Shown here: in pieces, positions 1 through 9,787 of the stretch
How the letters are laid out: each line of letters begins with the position of its first letter
How positions within the stretch are numbered: position 1 is the stretch's first letter
From: Toxonevra muliebris
Taxonomy: Eukaryota; Arthropoda; Insecta; Diptera; Pallopteridae
Length of the DNA stretch: 64,000 nucleotides
Reading direction: 5' to 3'
Assembly: GCA_963691655.1 (NCBI GenBank)
Contig: OY829326.1
Span: 15,798,878-15,862,877, forward strand
The notes under the pieces: model-generated
What the model saw: the letters and a program-made list of their open reading frames with translations, nothing else
What the model was told of the DNA's origin: nothing
Databases searched by the model: none
Position numbers and translations under genes: made by a program

Positions 1-1100
1 TCATTTTAAAATTTCGATAAAATATTAATTAAGTTTAAATTCGAAACATCTAAAATCGAGTTTTTATTTAAACTTTCTTACTAAATATTTACTCGCGCGC
101 TCTTTCTCACTCACCGCTCCCTCTCTTTATCTCTCCACTTGATTCCTCCGACACGCTTTGTGTACTCATTTCTTTTTTGTTTGTTTTTTAACAAAACTTT
201 CTGTTAATTTTTTTATTTTATTTCTTTTATTTTTTCATTTTATCTTTCTAAACTTCTCTTCTCAACTTCAGCTTCTTGCAGCTGTTATTGACGTCTCTTG
301 CCATTCACTGCGCTTCCCTATTCCCGAGGTAATTCATGCACGAGGTACAAAATAATAATAATAAAATAGTCTCTCAAGCATAAATTTTTGTGGCTTTCGA
401 TTCTTTTACCTCATGAATAGCAACAACAACAACAATAACAACAAAAAAAAACAACAACAATATCATCTGCAATATTTTCATTTTGGTTTCGGTCTTTTCT
501 TTTTTCTCTTTATTTTCTTTTTTACATTTGTTTGTTGCTGGTGCTTTAACTTTTAGGGCTTTTGTAGATTTGTTTATAGCCGTAGCATTTATATGTACAT
601 ATATGAACAAATTGCTTTGATTTTTGTTTGAGCTTGAGCTGCAATGACAACTACGACAGCGACGATCAGCCAGCAACAGCTGCTGATATGATCTGATTTG
701 TTGCTTAAATATTTATTATCATTTCCACAATTGACAGCTTTTTAGAATACTGCTGCTGTTGTTGTTGTTGTTATTGTTGTTGTTTGAACGTGTAAATGTG
801 GAAATGTGCTTGTTACATACTTAACTGGCAGCAACTGGCAGTTGTTAGCTTCGTTGGCCCACTTTTACTTTGAAAATTATTTGCATTTGATTGTCGTTAA
901 TAAATAAGTTTCTCAAGATGTATGGTTTATTTTTCCTTCTTCTTTTTTTTTTCTTTACATAGAACTTACATTTAATTGAAAACAAATGGCTGTTTAAACA
1001 TATATGTATGTTTGTATTTTTGATTTGCAGGTAAATATACCTATATGCATATAAAAAGTGTTTATTTTTCAAATTAACTATAAAAGTTATTATAAAATAT
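1..1100. other. AT-rich non-coding DNA with triplet repeats
   Basis: No coding exon is recognised. The stretch has CAA-type repeats at about 418-470 and CTG/TTG-type repeats at about 752-787, plus pyrimidine-rich runs. The short open frames here are low-complexity translations of these runs. Confidence 0.6.
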
Positions 1101-1129
1101 ACTTATGAGAAAAAACCTTCCATAATTTT

Positions 1130-1737
1130 TTGCATACGTTTTATGTAATGAGGAACATAAAGTAGGTAAAATCGGTTGTTACCGACCGATTTGGACATAT
1201 TCGAACCGGGTAAGGAAGATGTTTTTCTACATGGCAACGACCCAAAGCATACGGCCGCTGTCGCCAAAAAGTGTATAATTGATAACGAGACTAAAATGTT
1301 GGACTCGCCGCCACAATCGCCTGACATAAATCTTTAAAAAATTTGTGGATCATGGTGAAAAGAAAAACGTATTCCCAAAAGGATTCAGCAAGGACTATTA
1401 AGGAATTATGGGAGAGACTGTTTTCAGCAAGGCTGGAAATAACTTGAAAAAAGTGAGCCTCTGACTATTTTTAATATTTTTGGTAATTCTTTTGAGGTTG
1501 GTTTTGTAAATTTTCTTCGAATGAAAACAACTCCACCCTTCCCCTCCCCGAAAAAAAATCCTGGCTACGGTGTGACTGTTCACACCACTTTTTTTGAAAT
1601 TTCTTATGTTTTTTGTATAAAACTTATGGTTTTTTATTCTGGTAGTTTTTAGTATCAGAACCTTGTATTTTTTTTATACTTTTGTCTAAATATTATATTT
1701 TATGAACTTTTGTAAACACGTTTTTCCGCTACTGTAT
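1130..1737 (+). pseudogene. 3' fragment of a decayed Tc1-like transposon
   Basis: Forward translation at about 1210-1320 gives EEDVFLHGNDPKHTA followed by a segment ending PPQSPDINL. This is the second-Asp block (usually DNDPKHT) and the SPDLNP block of Tc1 transposases. An in-frame stop follows directly, and later C-terminal similarity (the KELWE-type region) is in broken frame. Near 1725-1737 the sequence reads, on the reverse strand, CAGTAGCGGAAAAA next to a TA, which is the form of a Tc1 terminal repeat. No matching left terminus was found, so this is a 5'-truncated copy. It has no coding potential. Confidence 0.6.
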
Positions 1738-2161
1738 ATATCTGTCCCCTTGAATTCGCTAGTATCACAATTACTCAGAGTTTAATAAAAAAAAAAACAT
1801 GACTTGAAATTGCCTCTTGAGTTTTTACCAAACTTCTGAATTGTAGTTGAGATATAAAAATTGATGAACAATTTATTTATTAATATAGCATTTTGCGTCC
1901 ATCCTCAAAAGCTATTGAATTTTAATGAAATGTATTTTTTTCTATATTAACTGTCGCAGCTATAAAAAAATTCATTTAAATGGAGGTTATCATGTACTTC
2001 TGTGCAAGACTTTACAGTAACTCGGTAGAAAAACACTGTACAAATATTGGTATCATTCATCTACTACGTTTCTACTAATAAAACTTCCCTACTTCTGTAA
2101 TCCTTAAATTTCATCACTGGAGAAATTCGTATCGGAATCTATAAAAATTAAGTACGAAGTT
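1738..2161. other. non-coding DNA
   Basis: AT-rich sequence between the Tc1 fragment and the SINE. Nothing recognisable seen. Confidence 0.5.
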
Positions 2162-2480
2162 GGTCGCCGTAGCTTAGTGGTTAGTGTGTTGGACTGGTAC
2201 GAAGAGGTGCCCTGGTTCATACCTCGGCACGCTCAAAAAATCAAAAAATAGAAAATACAAATTTTTCTACACGGTACCACCTCTTGGCTGGCAATGGCAA
2301 ACCTCCAAGAGTAAAAAAAATACCTACGACAAGCTTTTCACTTCGACGTTCGGGTTCGGCATAAAACTGTAGGTCCCTTCCATTCGTGTATAAATATAAC
2401 TCACACAACATGAATGGATGCGAAAAGCTCGGCCTTAGGCCTCCAAGGACTGTTGTGCCATAATAATAGCAGTAGTAGAA
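2162..2480 (+). repeat. tRNA-derived SINE (family 1)
   Basis: The head is tRNA-like: an A-box-like TAGCTTAGTGGTTAG at about 2170-2184 and a B-box-like GGTTCATACCT at about 2214-2224, in a tRNA-sized segment ending near 2231. A tRNA-unrelated body follows, including GGCAATGGCAAACCTCC (about 2290), AAAACTGTAGGTCCC (about 2362) and a 3' end GTGCCATAATAATAGCAG. The AATAATAG tail resembles the (AAT)n tail of the LINE at 7718-9463, so a LINE of that kind is a plausible mobilising partner (inference). It is not a functional tRNA gene: the B box is off-consensus and the cloverleaf is poor. Confidence 0.7.
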
Positions 2481-2707
2481 GTTATCTTTTTGACATTAAT
2501 TTTATTAATCCTTTAACTCTTGATGAACGCAATTGCCCACATACTTTTAAAGTGAACCTCCTTAGAACTTCTTTCAATTTATATATATAAACTATTGTTA
2601 CTTCGAATATAAACGTTTCTGAAGCCTGTATGAACCCAAATCATGATTATTAATATTAACATTTAGACTTAATTTTCATAGTCTCTTAAAATAATAAATA
2701 AAAGAAT

Positions 2708-2891
2708 CAGGGGAGTTACTCTGTAGTTCGATTTGAAAGGCAGTTCTATTCGAATGCCAAATTCGATTCGAAAAGGCAGAAAATGAAATCTGAACATCAA
2801 ACAAATATTATTCGAAAATGTTTTCTAGAGTACCAATCGTTCGAATTCGAGTAAATTTTCTTTCGAATCGAGCTACAGAGTAACCACCCAG
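2708..2891. mobile_element. short inverted-repeat element (MITE)
   Basis: The left end carries GTTACTCTGTAGTTCGATTT and the right end, read in reverse, GTTACTCTGTAGCTCGATTC, so the ends are inverted copies about 30 bp long. The inside is rich in TTCGAA-like motifs. Length is about 184 bp with no coding capacity. A target duplication could not be resolved. Confidence 0.55.
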
Positions 2892-2964
2892 GCCCGATTC
2901 AAAAAAAATATGCCAAAAATAATGTTCAGTGTAATATTCATAAAACACACACACTCTCCTCTCA

Positions 2965-3242
2965 TGTACTAGACCAAACTGTGGTCTATGCAGCCCGGAG
3001 CTCCAAGAAAATTTCCAGGGGCTCCACGGGAGTATGTTCAATTTTTAAAAAAGTTAGTTAATTTTCTATTTCAAATCATTTATATTCTGGATTTTAAAAT
3101 GAAAAATTAACTGAAATATGTTTAAAGATCTAAATACAAACTTTTTTCTTCATTCACGATTTTATTGTAACGACCCAGCAAAATAGAATGTCAGCCAAAA
3201 GGTCTCCACGGACGAAAAAGATTGAAGACCATTGTACTAGAC
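2965..3242. mobile_element. decayed hAT-like MITE with direct-repeat flanks
   Basis: The 10-bp direct repeat TGTACTAGAC flanks the element (2965-2974 and 3233-3242) and contains an 8-bp repeat of the size hAT elements make. The right end read in reverse starts AATGGTCTTCAATC and the left end starts close to ACTGTGGTCTATGC, which are diverged inverted termini. No transposase remains. Confidence 0.45.
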
Positions 3243-3432
3243 AATCAATAACAAACTGTTATGTGGAATAATTTTAATGAGAAAATACAACTGCAAAAAG
3301 TATATAAAGAAGTTGTTTTAGTTTCTTTCATTATTTATATTCAGTGAATTTATTTAAAAATAAATACTTGTAGTTCTAGGTTACATTTTCAAATATTAGT
3401 AATTTATATAATTTTCAAATATTAGTAATATA

Positions 3433-4675
3433 AGGAGTGAGATCGAAAAAATCTTAACATATATAAAATTCAATAATTTTTAAACGGTTTTTTTACAGAA
3501 AAATATAACTTTTATAGTTCTAACCACTATTTATGAACTCGTGGACCTTTTTTTGGTAAGCCTTCCATTAGAGATTTGATAATTGTTTCAGACACCTTTT
3601 TGGAACAGTTTGCAAATCTCTTTTTAAAATCTTCAATATTTTGGGACACCTTTTTTGTGCTCTTTAAATTTCTTTTCACAAGAGCCCAATATATGTCCAC
3701 TGTTCTTAGCTCCGGACAATTTGGAGGATTGGCCTCTCTTGGTACAAAAACCATGTTATTACTTTGGTACCACTCCAGAGCTTTCTTGCCGTAGTGACAT
3801 GATGCCAAATCGGGCCAAAAATATGTGAACACATTGTGCTCTCTTATGAAAGAAAGAAGTCTTTTTTTCAAACATTCTTTGATGTATATTTCAGTATTTA
3901 TAGAGCCCACTGTAACAATTGACTTCTTTTGCCGCAACTGCATATAGCTTGCCATTCCAGGAATTTTTCAGGAAATTTCTAAATTGTTCTTCGAAATTTC
4001 CTCGATCATTAGCAACATAAAAATTTTGACCCGGAAGCTGCGTAAAATCTGCCAGTACATACGTTTCGTCGTCCATTATACAACATAAATATTTTTGTAT
4101 GAAATTCGATTTTAATTTCCGAGCCCTACTTTTGGCGTCTACATTTTTTGCAGCATTCCTGTTTGGAACTTTTTGGAATTTTTATGTTTTCAAACCTGCA
4201 TTGGCTTTAACTTTTCGCACCAAATAGTCACAGCACTGGGCTAACCTTTTCAGCTTTTTTCCTACCAGATGTGTTTGGAAATCTTTTCAATATGCTTTCT
4301 ATTTTCTTGGCTTTCCCAAAATCATGTGAACCCGAACCGGGTTTCCTATCAATTTTCAAATTCTCTTGAAACTTTTTAATAACATTGGAAACAGTTTGAC
4401 GGCAGACCTTCAATTCTTTGGCCAATTTTTTGTAGGACCAATTTGAATTTTTTGAAAATTTTTAATAATTTTAAGACGTACTTCTTTTTCTTTACTCATT
4501 TTGATCAAACTCACAATAAATCAACATGTTTGTCATTAAAAATAACAACTGACATATTTTTCAAAGATAACTAGATCAAAGAAATTTTTAAATGTTACAC
4601 CCAAAAAAAAGGTAAAACGGTATTAGGTAAAACGTGTGTTAAGACGTGTGTGTGTGTTTTTTTTATTTCACTCCT
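3433..4675 (-). mobile_element. mariner/Tc1-group element with dead DD37 transposase
   Basis: Both ends carry AGGAGTGARAT inverted termini next to TA (TA at 3431-3432 and 4676-4677), with a further shared TCTTAACA inside each end. The right end is interrupted by a GT run. The transposase lies on the minus strand in three frames. About 4425-4228 encodes a helix-turn-helix region (KVCRQTVSNVIKKF). About 4076-3891 carries the first acidic block (MDDETYVLAD). About 3955-3527 carries WPDLASCHY and LRTVDIYWALVK. Between the Asp of WPD and the acidic residue of TVD there are 37 residues, so this is a DD37 type with Asp in the last position; either Glu was lost or the family is DD37D. The frameshifts make it inactive. 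Confidence 0.8.
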
Positions 4676-4677
4676 TA

Positions 4678-5112
4678 GGATCTTCAAATACTACCTATAA
4701 GAACTATCACTACGATCACTGATGAGGAATCGTAGTGAATTTTGAATCGGCCGTCTGATCTGCCTGTCTCGATATAAACTGTTGTTACTCTTTGACTATA
4801 AATATTCATAAAGCCTGTCATATATCACTCATTTTTGCTTTAATTAACTACGATTACACCATCCATGGAAGCATTTTTTTTATTATTTTTAGTCTTTTGA
4901 GATTAAAGTGTTTTCTTACAACAAGAAAAAATTAAGAATTTTCTTGCTGCAAAAAAATTGAAGAAAACGAACTAAAGCAAGTAAATTTCTATTCAATTCA
5001 ATTCAGATGATTTAACGAATGAAACTGCATTACTTTCCTAAACTGCCCAATTTGAATATTCTTTTTTCTTTTTTTGGGTTTTCAGTTACTTCGTCTGAGA
5101 ACATTCTTTTAA
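4678..5112. other. non-coding DNA
   Basis: AT-rich sequence. About 4775-4825 weakly resembles 2587-2635 (a TATAAACTRTTGTTACT-type block followed by AAGCCTG), perhaps two relics of one old repeat. Nothing else seen. Confidence 0.4.
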
Positions 5113-6775
5113 CCCCTCTATTATCCTAAGAAAAAACCACACTTATATTCCTAAGGTCACAAAATGACCTACTATGTATTTTTCATTTATTTCAAAAGAA
5201 AATCGGTCGTTTTCAATACATTTTTAAAAATAAATTAATTCAAAAAGAACTTTCAATACTTAATAAAGTAATATAATAATATAAAATAATAATAAGGGAT
5301 ATATTTTATAAACCATGAAGGACATAAGTCTTCGTACAGCGCACCGAATTTTCAGTTTCTCTAAAACCAAAAATCTAAAGCAAAAATTAGGTTTGCAGTT
5401 TGCCTATTTATTCTTAAAAAAACAAGAAAAAATTTATTTTATGACAACATAACTTTAAATTCACAATCATAACAAAAAATTTACATGACAAAAGTCTTCA
5501 TTTACTGCGAATTAATTGAAGGACCAGCTTTTTAATATGAGCAATAATATTATATGCCTCTTCCAATGTTTAGTGTGTCCTCTTTCGGCGTCAATACAGT
5601 CATCATGATATTGAGGTAACTAAGTTTGGGATCTCTTCAAGAGCTTTTATGCTATTGAAGTAAATTTTTTATTTTTTCTTTAGGAATAAATAACCAACCT
5701 TTATGAAACTGCAAACCCAATTTTGCCTTTAGATTCTTCTGGATCGTAGGCTTGCTCCTTTTTGCATCATCTATCAAATCGCTGCGTTGTTCAGTTTTTT
5801 TCACAAACAAGACAAGACGATTCTCACTGACGACTGGAATCTTGGCTAACCTCAATGCATTCAAGCATTCCATTGTAGCATTACTTAGTTCAATAGAACA
5901 AGCGCCGAAATGTCAATGATATTGGAAAACAGAATCACCCAGCAGTTAGTTTCCCTCTCTCACGTGTACTTTTCAATCAGTTGGTCAATTCTATCAAGCT
6001 CAAATTTTATTGAATTATAAAACCTGATAATTTTTGGCAATTTTTTCATACGATTTTCAAGATTCATTTAATCGGGATGTAATCAACTCAAACCCGTTAC
6101 CATGTTATACTTTTTCGGAATGTACTGAACAATTGTAATACGGTCATTGAAAAATTTTCAACTGATAAACAGTGGTAAGAATCATAATTTGTCCTTACTG
6201 CAACATGCAAGTCGGTTGTAATATTCTGCCCTGATACTCGCTTACCAGCTCTAACACGAGTCTTTGTTGACCTTTAGTTTCGTTCTGATGATAAACTTAC
6301 CCATACTATTTTCCCAAACAAACATAAAAATTTAAGCAGAACTTTATGCGAACGCCCGCAGCTTTCAATGTTTCCAGTCCCTATTTACATATTTGGCATA
6401 CTAGGCATGCAATCCTTGAATGGGCATCTGCCCCTAAATGAAGTAAGTCGTTAATCTATGATAATATTTTTACATGGAGAAAAGAGTAGAGATAAATTAA
6501 ACACCCACTTTTCATACAAAAGTCAAACAGCTAGTCTGCCAATTTCAGGGCGAGAACAAGCGAAAAGTATACTATGGTCATCAGATGACCTTAAGGTGTG
6601 TGTACATAAGTTTTGATTTTGACACTTAAAAAAATTATTTTTTGCATTTTCTTATGTGATAGATAATTATTAAAGATATCGTGGAAGGAAATACTAGAAT
6701 TCTGTTTACTTTAGAAAATATGGGCAATTAAAGCAAAAAAAAAGGTCACAAAATGACCTTAACATAATAGAAGGA
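5113..6775 (-). mobile_element. piggyBac-like transposon, dead
   Basis: TTAA at 5109-5112 and 6776-6779 flanks inverted termini: CCCCTCTATTATCCTAAG on the left and, in reverse, TCCTTCTATTATGTTAAG on the right. A TTAA target site is diagnostic of piggyBac. Close to each end lies the palindrome GGTCACAAAATGACC. The minus strand at about 6035-5941 translates to FYNSIKFELDRIDQL and then NIIDISAL, matching the FYNSTKGGVD and MIDIS region near the C-terminus of piggyBac transposases. A relic of the TTDNYFTS block lies near 6200. Frameshifts and stops are frequent, so the transposase is non-functional. The longest remaining frame (5652-5873, minus) is its C-terminal tail. Confidence 0.8.
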
Positions 6776-7005
6776 TTAATAGTAAACAAATTTTTTTATC
6801 GAAGACATTATTTTGTTAATTTCTTAAATTATTAAAATAATATAATCTCAGGTGTACAAAAATTTCTTTGTGGCAACTAAATATTCCAAATAATGCCTCT
6901 AAAACTGTCAGTATTAAAATAGCAAGCCTGAAAGTATGCTGCAGTATTCACATTATTCTTAAATTGTGTGAATAAAATTAATTACATGTGTTTGCTGCTA
7001 CATAC
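6776..7005. other. non-coding DNA
   Basis: Short AT-rich spacer between the piggyBac-like element and the hAT-like element. It ends in the direct repeat GCTGCTACATAC (6994-7005). Confidence 0.5.
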
Positions 7006-7706
7006 TAGGGATGTCGATCCCGAAACACTTTTCAAGAATTGCGATTTTCGAGATTGAAATTGTTATACTGGGATTAATCTCGGGACTAAACGTTTTATCA
7101 AATATGAAATTTAAACTGAAAAATTAATGTTACATATAATTACATACAACAGTGCATAGCTTTAATCATAGCACAGAAATTAAAAAGCCTTTCGGAATTT
7201 GTACTCTTTTGGTCAAGAAAAACTCTTGCTCAAGAAAACTGCTCAACAATGCTAAATTTTACTTGGAATATTAAAAAAATTACTTTTCCATACTTTTGCG
7301 ATTACCAATCTGAAATTTGTGCATATATAAAAAAAAATAGTTTTTCTACATTCGGCAAGATATACTATCTCAAGAACATGTATAGTTATAAGGTTTTCGG
7401 TAGTTTTCAGTCTTCTGTCAATTATTTAATCTCCCAGAACACCAAGGATTTTTTTCGGAATTTCGAAATTAGAAATGAAAAAAAGTATCTTCCATATGTT
7501 TTTAGAGCGTGATTTCCAAAAACATTACCCACTTAAATTTATTCCTAGTGAATGAAAGTTGAAAAGTAAAATGATCTTATATATTTTATAATTAAATTCT
7601 CTACAGTATTGAAAGCTAAGTTTTTGGAATAAACAAAGAAAAAATTAGGGAAAAATAAAAAATATACCACTTACTGTTTAGCCGCAGTAGGTTTGGATTT
7701 TTGTTG

Positions 7707-7717
7707 ACAGTTAGCAT
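7707..7717 (+). repeat. LINE target-site duplication, left copy
   Basis: ACAGTTAGCAT is repeated exactly at 9464-9474 on the other side of the LINE. Confidence 0.8.
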
Positions 7718-9463
7718 TATTATTATTATTATTATTATTAGAGGAGCCCAACCCGGCAGGCACTGCGACCTAAAAGATCTTTTGTGCCATTCCCCATTTT
7801 ATGACAAAAGACGTTCGGCTGACCTAATAAAAGTCAAGACATCTTTCGTTGAAGAAGATTTCATGTGATCAGCCGTCAAAAACGAATAATCAAAGATTCT
7901 TCCTCTGAGCCGAGCCAAGGCCGGACACTCACACAGAATGTGAAGTGTCGTCTCGTCATCTTCCATACATAGACGACATTCTGTCTCATTGGACAGACCT
8001 ATTTTGCTTAGGTGATATCTGAGCCCATGGTGTCCAGACATGTAGCCCACCAATAGCCTAAGGTCAGGTTTGGAATAAGAAATGGGCTGATTTTGGGCAA
8101 GCGGAATGGTGAGAGCTTTTGCCTGTCTTAAACCCGGGATAGAGTTCCAATACTCTAGCCATTTTGCCTTAGACCACTCCTCAACGATAGATTTCGTAGA
8201 GGCCCAGCCGATTCCGCAAAACGGATCGGGGCCGAAGTGCTTGGTAGATGAACCTTGCCTAGCCAGTTCATCGGCGGCTTCATTACCAGCGATGTCACGG
8301 TGGCCGGGTACCCAACAAAGCGTAACTTTGTTACGGGTAGACAAGCGCTGGAGACTATCAAAACACTCTTTCACCAGTTTAGATGAAAAACTCCATGAAG
8401 AGAGTGCTAAGAGAGCCGCCTGGCTATCTGAGAAAATTACAATATTTGCGCCTTTAAGACCTTTATACAGGTTTAAATTAGCGCAGGTCTCAATTGCGTA
8501 TATTTCGGCTTGAAAGACACTGGGCCAAATACCCAGAGGTATTGAGATTCTAGTATTGGGTCCAGCAACTCCGGCACCAGAACCACAGTCCATTTTCGAG
8601 CCGTCTGTATACCAATTGAGAGCAAAGGGACCGAAATCGGGACATTGGCCATCCCATTCGGACCTGGAAGGAAGAATGATGTTGAATTTCCTACCGAAAC
8701 ATAGATCCCTAACCATATAGTCCGATACAGTACATATGGGAGTGTTAGGGATTTCGTCAAGAATGCTCAGGTGACCATAGTTGCCTTCCAGTAAGCTTGA
8801 CGATATACGCAGCCGCAAAGCAGTATTTGCAGCTGTTTTCTTGATGAAAATGTGTAATGGCACCAGGCCAATCAACGCTTCAATGGCAGGAGTTGGACAG
8901 GTGCGCATAGCTCCAGTTATGGAGACGCAAGCAAGCCTTTGGAGCTTGTTAAGTTTGGTGATGGCCGAGCCCTGCATGACTTTGGGCCACCACACTAGAG
9001 CCGCATAGGCTATGACAGGTCTAACTATCATGGTGTAGAGCCAAAAGATCATCTTAGGAGTAAGACCCCATGTTTTACCAAAGAGTCTTTTGCAGGCCCA
9101 GAAAGCCCTAGTGGCTTTTAAGAGGACAGTGTGTAAGTGAGTGTTCCAGTTTAGTCGTTTGTCAAGCGTGATGCCTAAATATTTGACCTCATCAGAGTAC
9201 ACAATAACAGTGTCTTGTATGGAAATGGGACCGAGGTCCAGTTTGTATCTCTTAGTAAAGGGAATAAGAACTGCTTTGTTGGGATTGATTGATAGGCCTT
9301 CTACGGCGCACCAATTTGAAACCAATAGGAGAGCTGATTTCATCACCTCCGTGATGGTTGAATCATACTTTCCAGAGACGATGATTACCAAATCATCCGC
9401 ATAACCGATGGCCTCAAAACCAGACTCATCTAGTTTAGTCAAAAGGTCATCAATTACTAAGGC
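7718..9463 (-). mobile_element. 5'-truncated LINE with RT and RNase H
   Basis: A non-LTR retrotransposon inserted in reverse. On the + strand it begins with its 3' tail, seen as (ATT)n at 7718-7740, and ends abruptly inside the reverse transcriptase at 9463. It is bounded by the exact 11-bp duplication ACAGTTAGCAT. A trinucleotide tail and an RNase H domain behind RT are typical of the I and LOA groups of LINEs. Coding detail is given with the open frame at 7799-9442. Clear duplications and an undamaged frame point to a young insertion. Confidence 0.9.
7799..9442 (-). CDS. LINE pol fragment: RT C-terminal part plus RNase H
   Basis: An open frame of about 547 codons; homology runs a few codons further to 9463, where the copy is truncated, so there is no genuine start codon. 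The beginning (LVIDDLLTKLDESGF) runs into the RT catalytic motif YADD (about residues 14-17) and the following fingers/thumb region (KYLGITLDKRLNW). An RNase H domain occupies roughly residues 275-400: WYTDGSK (first Asp), QAEIYAIE (Glu), IFSDSQAAL (second Asp) and VPGHRDIAGNEAADELAR (His and last Asp), all present. A CxxC...H...C cluster near the end (CRLC...LHILCEC) is the usual C-terminal zinc-binding feature. The N-terminal half of RT, the endonuclease and ORF1 are missing, so it cannot move by itself. No stop or frameshift interrupts it. Confidence 0.9.
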   Translation of the reverse strand: MTKLDESGFEAIGYADDLVIIVSGKYDSTITEVMKSALLLVSNWCAVEGLSINPNKAVLIPFTKRYKLDLGPISIQDTVIVYSDEVKYLGITLDKRLNWNTHLHTVLLKATRAFWACKRLFGKTWGLTPKMIFWLYTMIVRPVIAYAALVWWPKVMQGSAITKLNKLQRLACVSITGAMRTCPTPAIEALIGLVPLHIFIKKTAANTALRLRISSSLLEGNYGHLSILDEIPNTPICTVSDYMVRDLCFGRKFNIILPSRSEWDGQCPDFGPFALNWYTDGSKMDCGSGAGVAGPNTRISIPLGIWPSVFQAEIYAIETCANLNLYKGLKGANIVIFSDSQAALLALSSWSFSSKLVKECFDSLQRLSTRNKVTLCWVPGHRDIAGNEAADELARQGSSTKHFGPDPFCGIGWASTKSIVEEWSKAKWLEYWNSIPGLRQAKALTIPLAQNQPISYSKPDLRLLVGYMSGHHGLRYHLSKIGLSNETECRLCMEDDETTLHILCECPALARLRGRIFDYSFLTADHMKSSSTKDVLTFIRSAERLLS

Positions 9464-9474
9464 ACAGTTAGCAT
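9464..9474 (+). repeat. LINE target-site duplication, right copy
   Basis: ACAGTTAGCAT, identical to 7707-7717. It fixes the 5' truncation point of the LINE at 9463. Confidence 0.8.
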
Positions 9475-9787
9475 ATGTGGTGTATTGTTTCGTGGCAGTG
9501 TCTTCTTCAGAAGAATATCCGCATTTATTTTAGAAATTAGACATGACCTTTCCTGCTAGATTGTTACTTGGAATCAACATAATATTTTACTTTAGAAAAG
9601 CTGGTTGTGGTTGTAAAAAGTACAATTTTGCTAAATTTTCTAAATAAGTGTTACATAAAAGAAATAAAAATTTAATTTCCAAAAGGTTTGTGTTACATTT
9701 GTGTGAGTCCCGAAAATCCAGGGGCTTTGAACCCAATTTAGAACGCATCCCGTGATCCTGGGACTGACATCTCTAGCTGCTACCTAC

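Larger units (their letters stand above)
7006..9775. mobile_element. hAT-like DNA element interrupted by a LINE
   Basis: The left end starts TAGGGATGTCGATCCC and the right end, read in reverse, starts TAGAGATGTCAGTCCC. These termini fit the hAT pattern YARNG. Flanks are GCTGCTACATAC (6994-7005) and GCTGCTACCTAC (9776-9787), a 12-bp direct repeat with one mismatch. This is longer than the 8 bp normal for hAT. Removing the inserted LINE and one copy of its target duplication leaves about 1 kb with no recognisable transposase, so it is probably non-autonomous. Confidence 0.6.

Noticed and set aside
2165..2235. Possible tRNA gene
   Set aside because: Off-consensus B box and poor cloverleaf; followed by a SINE body.
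8106..9404. Plus-strand frames within the LINE
   Set aside because: Reverse images of the RT/RNase H coding frame.
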